In this document: positions 4,901-8,289 of the stretch, in pieces | Numbering within the stretch: the first letter of the stretch is position 1 | How the letters are laid out: the number at the start of each line of letters is the position of its first letter | Source: Oscillospiraceae bacterium | GTDB taxonomy: Bacteria; Bacillota; Clostridia; Oscillospirales; UBA929 | Assembly (NCBI GenBank): GCA_031258665.1 | Contig: JAIRML010000276.1 | Span: 1-8,289, forward strand | Length of the DNA: 8,289 nt | Direction of reading: 5' to 3' | The notes under the pieces: generated by a model | What the model saw: only the letters and a program-made list of their open reading frames with translations | Database searches by the model: none | Told to the model about the DNA's origin: nothing | Translations under genes and position numbers: made by a program

Positions 4901-7900
4901 CCCGGTCGGCGGTCATGTCGAGGATGGGTCTGCCGTCCTTCGCGAAGTGGACGGGGCGGATGCCGAAGTCGCGTGTCGAACCCGACGAGAGGGTGGCGTG
5001 GAAGATGTTGTAAACCTTGCCGTTGTCGTCCGTCAAATAGGAGTTGTGGCCGGGTCCGTCCTGGCCGGGTACGCTGCCCGCATCGAGGATCGGGTAATTT
5101 GTCCTTGTCCAGTTCGCCGGATTGAGCAGATCCGTACCCTCCGCCGCGGTCAACATCCCGACACAATAGGTCCGGTCGACATTGGAACCCGAGAACGTCA
5201 CATAGATCTTCCCGTCGTTCTTCAAGGCGTAGGCGCCCTCCACGACGTTGGACGTGTTGCGGTCCCAACTGTAGTCGGGCTTGATGAGTTCGACGGGTTC
5301 CCCGACGAGTTTCCACGGCTCGTCTTGATTGATTTCACCGATGTAGAGGTCAGCCGGACCCGTTGGGTTCATGGCGCGCTGTGACCAGATGGCATAGGCC
5401 TTGCCGCCGTCTTTGACGATGGTCATATCAAGCGTGATGCCGCCCGCGTAGAGGACAGCGCCGTCTGCGCGCAGGATTTTTTTCGGCTCGTCCCAATCGG
5501 CCGCGACCGCCGGATCGCCGCCGTCTTTCAGCTTCATGACACGCGCCGAGACATTGGCCCAGCCGCTGCCGCCGCTGACATTGCTGCCCGCGAAGTAGAG
5601 GTAGAGGCCGCCGCCTATGATATGGAACTCAGGCGCCCAGAGGCAGGAAACCATGTCTTGGACAGGAACGCCAAGGATCTTGTTGTCCGCCGCCGTCGCG
5701 ATCCCCTCGAGGGTGCCCGCCTTGCGGACAAAGAACTCATCCTGCCCGTTGTCGTCCGTCGAGATAAAGTAATAACTGCCGTTGTATTGGATCATGTTCG
5801 GGTCGGCGCGGCGGCTGATGAGCGGGAAGGCAAAGTCCTCCTGCCCGACGACGCCGCTGATTTTGTAAGTGCCGGGTGTGTCGAAGTCGACGCCGCTCGA
5901 ATCCCAGAGTACGGGCTTCACCGCGCTGCTGCCGTCGCTGTAATACGCCACCGCGCCGCCGATCTCATCCGACATGAGCGGACTGCCTGCCTCTGTCTCA
6001 ATCGGCCCGTCCGGCCCCTCCACTTTGGTGTTGACCACCGTGGCGAGACGATCCCGCGCGCGCTGCGCCTCCTGTTCGGTCAGCCATACGGTGTTCACCG
6101 GCACCGCGCCCGCGATCCCGGATTGGATGGCCGGGCGGGCCGGCTTGCTCGCCGTGACGGCTTCACTGAACGCGGAGAAGTCCTCCGTGTAGGTGCGCCA
6201 GGTGACATCGTCCACATCGTACCAAACCGCGTATCGGCCGGCGGACGCGTCGTACTCGACGACGGGGTCTTGCACCCTGCCGCCGCCGGCGTCAAGCCCG
6301 ACGAGTCCGACCTCCGTAAAATGGGTCAGATCCGCGCTGTCAAAAAGGATGAGAGAGCTGCCTTCCAAGTCGCTTTGCGGATTGCCGTCCGTATTCCTCC
6401 TCACGGCCGCGACGCCAAAGCCGCCGTCCGTTTTGCGGAACACATAGGGCGATTGTATGATCTTGGTCGTACCGTTGCCGGCGCTGCCCACCGTGAAGTC
6501 CGCTTTGGGGAAAAGCACCCCGCGGTTGTGGTTCAGCGCTTCGTAGCCGCTTTCGGCGGCGAGCGCCAGGTGCATACTCGCGTTGATCTTGTCGTTGCCC
6601 GAGGTGGGCGCGCGCGTATAGCTCAATGCGCGCACGGCTTTCCCAAGGATGCGCACGTTGCTGAAGACTTTCGATTTGGCGCCGCCGCCCGCGCCCACCG
6701 TCGCGGTCAGGGTGGCCTCCGACACGCCGTCCGACGGAGGAACGATCGCGCCGCCTGCGCCGATCAGCCCGGCCGCGTCACTCGTCCAAACAACCGGCAC
6801 GTTTTGTACGAAAGTCGGCAGGACATCTCCCCGCGTCAGCCATGCGGAGATGAAGACTTTCGCCAAGACCGCGTCCGCGATCTCGGAATCGGCGACGAGT
6901 GTCACTTTGAATTGTTTTGTCTTTGCCTTTCCGTTCAGGGTGAGCGTGGCCGTCAGCGTCACTTCCCGCGCGGCACTGCCGAGCGTCACACCGCCCTCGG
7001 CGGTGACGGCATCCGGATCGGAGCTTTCCCACGCGATCGCCGTGCCATGCAGGCCGGACGCGGGCAGAGCGAGATCCGTGACCACCGCGCTCGTGTCGCC
7101 GATGTCGAGGTCTTGAACCGCCTCTGCCAATTTGATCTCTGTCGTGAAGTCGGACTCCTCATAGATGGCTTTGACCTCCGCGGCCGAAAGAGCCTCCGCG
7201 TAGATCCTGACGTCCGCGACACCGCCATGATAGAACACATCGGGATAAGAGGATCTGCCGATGTACCCGACCAGGTTCGCGCCGAACTGATCGACCCTGC
7301 GCGTGGTCGCGACAGTCCCGACCAAGTCTCCGTTGTAATAGCCGGTGACGGAATTTGCGGTGATCACCGTCGTGTAAAGCGCCCAGTCGTTCCCGGTGAT
7401 CGGGCCCGCGACGCCTTGCGCCGCGTTGGTCGGCGAGATGCCGTATTCCGTACTCCACGGAGAACTGCTGCTGCTGTTGGTTACAACGGACTTGAATCGC
7501 CCGTCGGGGTTGCTCGGATTGAGCAGCCAGTACTGGCGCGGCGGGTTGGCCGTCGTGCCGAAGAACATGGCGGCGTAATTGCCCGGCCCCGTCTCGTTTT
7601 TGAGCCACACGGAGATGGTCAGCGTATTCTGCGCATCGAACATGCCTGTCGGCAGCTGGACATAGGCCGCGCCCGAACCGTTGGCGCCGCCGGGCAGGGT
7701 CAGGACACCGTTTGCGACCGTGCCGCCCGCGCCGAGCAGGGCCGCGTCATGGCCGCTGCCGGAGGCGTCCGTGACGGTCGCCCCCGTGCCGTCGAACCGA
7801 TACCAGGCGAGCATCTCGACCTCTGTCACCTCAACCTCCGCGCTGACGGTCAGCGCGGTTGCGCTGTAAAGAGTTCTGTCCGCGGCGTTCCACGCCGTGG

Positions 7901-8289
7901 AGCCGCCCGCGCCCACCCACTGGTTGCGGTTTGCGCCGATTGTGCGCACCGTACCCGTGACATCATAGACGCCTACCTCACTGAAGTCGACCGTGGACAG
8001 ATCCCAGTCGATGGGCAGATCGGCCGCCCCCCGTTCGTAGGCGAGGTTCACCCTTGCCGTCTGCGGCATATTGGCCGCGGCGACGCCGGCGGCGGAGCCG
8101 AGTTTCACGTTCACGCGGCCGAAGTCCGCCTCCCCGGCGAGCGAAACCGCGTCGGCCTTGCGCACGGCGTCGTACTGCGCCTTGGTCAACGAAATGACGC
8201 CGCCGTGTTTCGTGCTCGGCGCCATGTAAAAATCCGGACTGTCGAGCTGCTGCCACCCCGCCGCGCTGTCGAGGTCCGTCGAGACCATC
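1965..8289 (-). CDS. Giant secreted multidomain GH43 arabinan/arabinoxylan-degrading enzyme, 5' end missing
   Basis: Open to the right edge. The last 2107 codons are visible (numbered from the ATG at 8288), ending in TAG at 1967-1965. That first Met has no ribosome binding site in view and no signal peptide, and it sits inside domain-like sequence, so the real start lies outside. Approximate module order: Big_4-type Ig-like (72-115); LamG/concanavalin-like (158-380); atrophied Ig-like (388-467 and 469-549); propeller-like segment (550-715); Big_4 (765-815); GH43 catalytic (818-1146); LamG (1152-1366); unrecognised module (1371-1471); second GH43 catalytic (1475-1772); Ig-like (1800-1893); beta-rich module (1899-2000); atrophied Ig-like (2007-2097). 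GH43 enzymes are inverting five-bladed propellers that cleave arabinofuranosyl or xylosyl linkages. No LPXTG or SLH anchor is seen at the C-terminus. The substrate is inferred from the araR neighbour. It converges with araR. Confidence 0.9.
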   Translation of the reverse strand, partial: MVSTDLDSAAGWQQLDSPDFYMAPSTKHGGVISLTKAQYDAVRKADAVSLAGEADFGRVNVKLGSAAGVAAANMPQTARVNLAYERGAADLPIDWDLSTVDFSEVGVYDVTGTVRTIGANRNQWVGAGGSTAWNAADRTLYSATALTVSAEVEVTEVEMLAWYRFDGTGATVTDASGSGHDAALLGAGGTVANGVLTLPGGANGSGAAYVQLPTGMFDAQNTLTISVWLKNETGPGNYAAMFFGTTANPPRQYWLLNPSNPDGRFKSVVTNSSSSSPWSTEYGISPTNAAQGVAGPITGNDWALYTTVITANSVTGYYNGDLVGTVATTRRVDQFGANLVGYIGRSSYPDVFYHGGVADVRIYAEALSAAEVKAIYEESDFTTEIKLAEAVQDLDIGDTSAVVTDLALPASGLHGTAIAWESSDPDAVTAEGGVTLGSAAREVTLTATLTLNGKAKTKQFKVTLVADSEIADAVLAKVFISAWLTRGDVLPTFVQNVPVVWTSDAAGLIGAGGAIVPPSDGVSEATLTATVGAGGGAKSKVFSNVRILGKAVRALSYTRAPTSGNDKINASMHLALAAESGYEALNHNRGVLFPKADFTVGSAGNGTTKIIQSPYVFRKTDGGFGVAAVRRNTDGNPQSDLEGSSLILFDSADLTHFTEVGLVGLDAGGGRVQDPVVEYDASAGRYAVWYDVDDVTWRTYTEDFSAFSEAVTASKPARPAIQSGIAGAVPVNTVWLTEQEAQRARDRLATVVNTKVEGPDGPIETEAGSPLMSDEIGGAVAYYSDGSSAVKPVLWDSSGVDFDTPGTYKISGVVGQEDFAFPLISRRADPNMIQYNGSYYFISTDDNGQDEFFVRKAGTLEGIATAADNKILGVPVQDMVSCLWAPEFHIIGGGLYLYFAGSNVSGGSGWANVSARVMKLKDGGDPAVAADWDEPKKILRADGAVLYAGGITLDMTIVKDGGKAYAIWSQRAMNPTGPADLYIGEINQDEPWKLVGEPVELIKPDYSWDRNTSNVVEGAYALKNDGKIYVTFSGSNVDRTYCVGMLTAAEGTDLLNPANWTRTNYPILDAGSVPGQDGPGHNSYLTDDNGKVYNIFHATLSSGSTRDFGIRPVHFAKDGRPILDMTADREILPENRLVEATIVVEGNAEEGASLLADFNFNTAAVSGVFDGGNAKAAVSGTYALQAKEGEPAEDTALYLNGSSNNFLSVTKRDGGSLLAGYEEITISFDAKPNRTATNWVFYAAPDANAQTYQRERYLGVMVNNGTTTVERYNNSGSRPANPSAATGSDWAHIDVVITEGATQIYVKGKLVGTASSNYTLSSILGSGGIVQIGKANWTSSGEYYNGWIDNFKIYDRALTAQEIAAQFPPELAIEKTDQVLTQRVTKDGDKSILTVVLDHWSETGATDGTRTDKSQLALKYVLTEGAALADERGSPIAGGVFDYTNPRVVVMTDRTGAEKVYEVRVEVLVTPVRIPGQTDATGTMGMKFFADPEVFADNGKYYIYPTTDGHANWRGWQIHCFESDDLVNWTDKGVVVNLRDQNLDGTPDSDILPSRTTSAWAPAMAKRDGRYYLYFSGQSQTNVSVSDRPDSGFVMQPVQVANGIDPAVFQDPQTGKWYISWGQSSARYAELNDDMISVKSGTQVSVTAPNFREGSFLHARQYKGEWTYYFTYSIDDTNNTTYRVAYSTAKSMAGPWTSRGEILNMDTGLGILGTGHHSVLQTPGTDDWYAVYHCFLTDEMRPRLVDPNENAQINTGNKREIRIARITYTEPTDEEVAGGAVPLINRIPVTYDGTPPETIPAVTVSGADGPVGDVGAKLTASFSVGWNAVSWQWYRGSDVIEGATGAEYVPAPEDVGLDITVRGIAESATGVKNNSGGGLSRTYWLASSPVSIAAPQPPAPGANLYFSLNALKVGDTLTTTAYYTNETDETVHGYLIVAFYGGRGGPCLRVVTEPFTAAAGSTVRVVSAVELSNGAETQYVKAFLWDDALTPLSEAFTFVAQPAEDNNRILPDDMLSDFAALTLAEGDGAPVTEDIALPTRGARGSAITWTSSDEATVAADGALTRPAHGQGDRAVTLVATLRLGADAIKKAFRVVVKEQSAAPRANE
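2973..3866 (-). other. Second GH43 catalytic module within the giant enzyme
   Basis: Residues 1475-1772. Candidate catalytic residues are Asp1491 in FADPEVF, Asp1605 in GIDPAVF and Glu1653 in FREGSF, with the central His in GTGHHS (1713-1718) and SAWAPA at 1558-1563. The motif wording differs clearly from the first module (IDPAVF against LDMT, REGSF against VVEGAY), so the two belong to different GH43 subfamilies and probably attack different linkages. The triad is complete, so activity is expected. Confidence 0.85.
4851..5837 (-). other. First GH43 catalytic module within the giant enzyme
   Basis: Residues 818-1146 of the visible protein. All three GH43 catalytic acids can be placed: general base Asp829 in RADPNM, pKa-setting Asp954 in ITLDMTIV, and general acid Glu1017 in NVVEGAY. 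Other family marks are WAPEFH (884-889), WSQR (968-971) and GPGHNS (1078-1083), whose His is the usual metal or water ligand at the propeller centre. The LDMT and WSQR motifs suit the arabinofuranosidase branch rather than endo-arabinanases. The subfamily is not certain from inspection. Confidence 0.85.

Noticed and set aside
3459..5384. A 641-codon open frame on the plus strand opposite the GH43 gene
   Set aside because: It lies wholly antisense to a protein with clear domains on the minus strand. Its translation is Arg/Val/Asp-rich with no recognisable domain or ribosome binding site. Long antisense frames are common opposite GC-rich genes.
8286..8288. ATG at 8288 as the true start of the GH43 gene
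   Set aside because: No signal peptide follows, and the sequence is already domain-like and parallels an internal segment at residues 703-814. The gene almost certainly begins outside the window.

Overview
The window looks like a carbohydrate-use locus of a GC-rich Gram-positive anaerobe (Bacillota, most likely a clostridial lineage). The evidence is a lipobox-type substrate-binding protein, a GntR/LacI hybrid regulator very close to Bacillus AraR, strong GGAGG ribosome binding sites, and a giant secreted enzyme built from GH43, LamG and bacterial Ig-like modules. The taxonomic placement is inferred from protein style and base composition, not from a marker gene.

Layout. Positions 1-281 (minus strand) hold the start of a sugar ABC-transporter substrate-binding lipoprotein that runs off the left edge. 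Positions 282-591 are an AT-rich divergent control region. It has two near-consensus sigma-A promoters, one per direction, each overlapped by a 16-bp palindrome resembling the AraR operator. It also holds one copy of a two-hairpin repeat, in the leader of the transporter mRNA. Positions 592-1674 (plus strand) encode the AraR-type repressor. Positions 1675-1964 contain no gene but a run of hairpins: a second, inverted copy of the repeat, two probable plus-strand terminators and further palindromes. Positions 1965-8289 (minus strand) hold the last 2107 residues of a huge extracellular enzyme. It has two GH43 catalytic modules with complete catalytic triads, two LamG-like domains, several Ig-like domains and a third propeller-like segment. 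Its start lies beyond the right edge.

How it fits together (inference): the extracellular GH43 enzyme would release arabinose or short arabinosides from plant arabinan or arabinoxylan. The lipoprotein, whose first conserved block resembles the furanose-binding YtfQ type, would capture the released sugar. AraR would repress its own gene and the transporter until L-arabinose enters the cell. The features least explained by ordinary gene content are the paired hairpin repeats that bracket araR in opposite orientation and differ by compensatory base changes, and the hairpin-packed convergent intergenic region.
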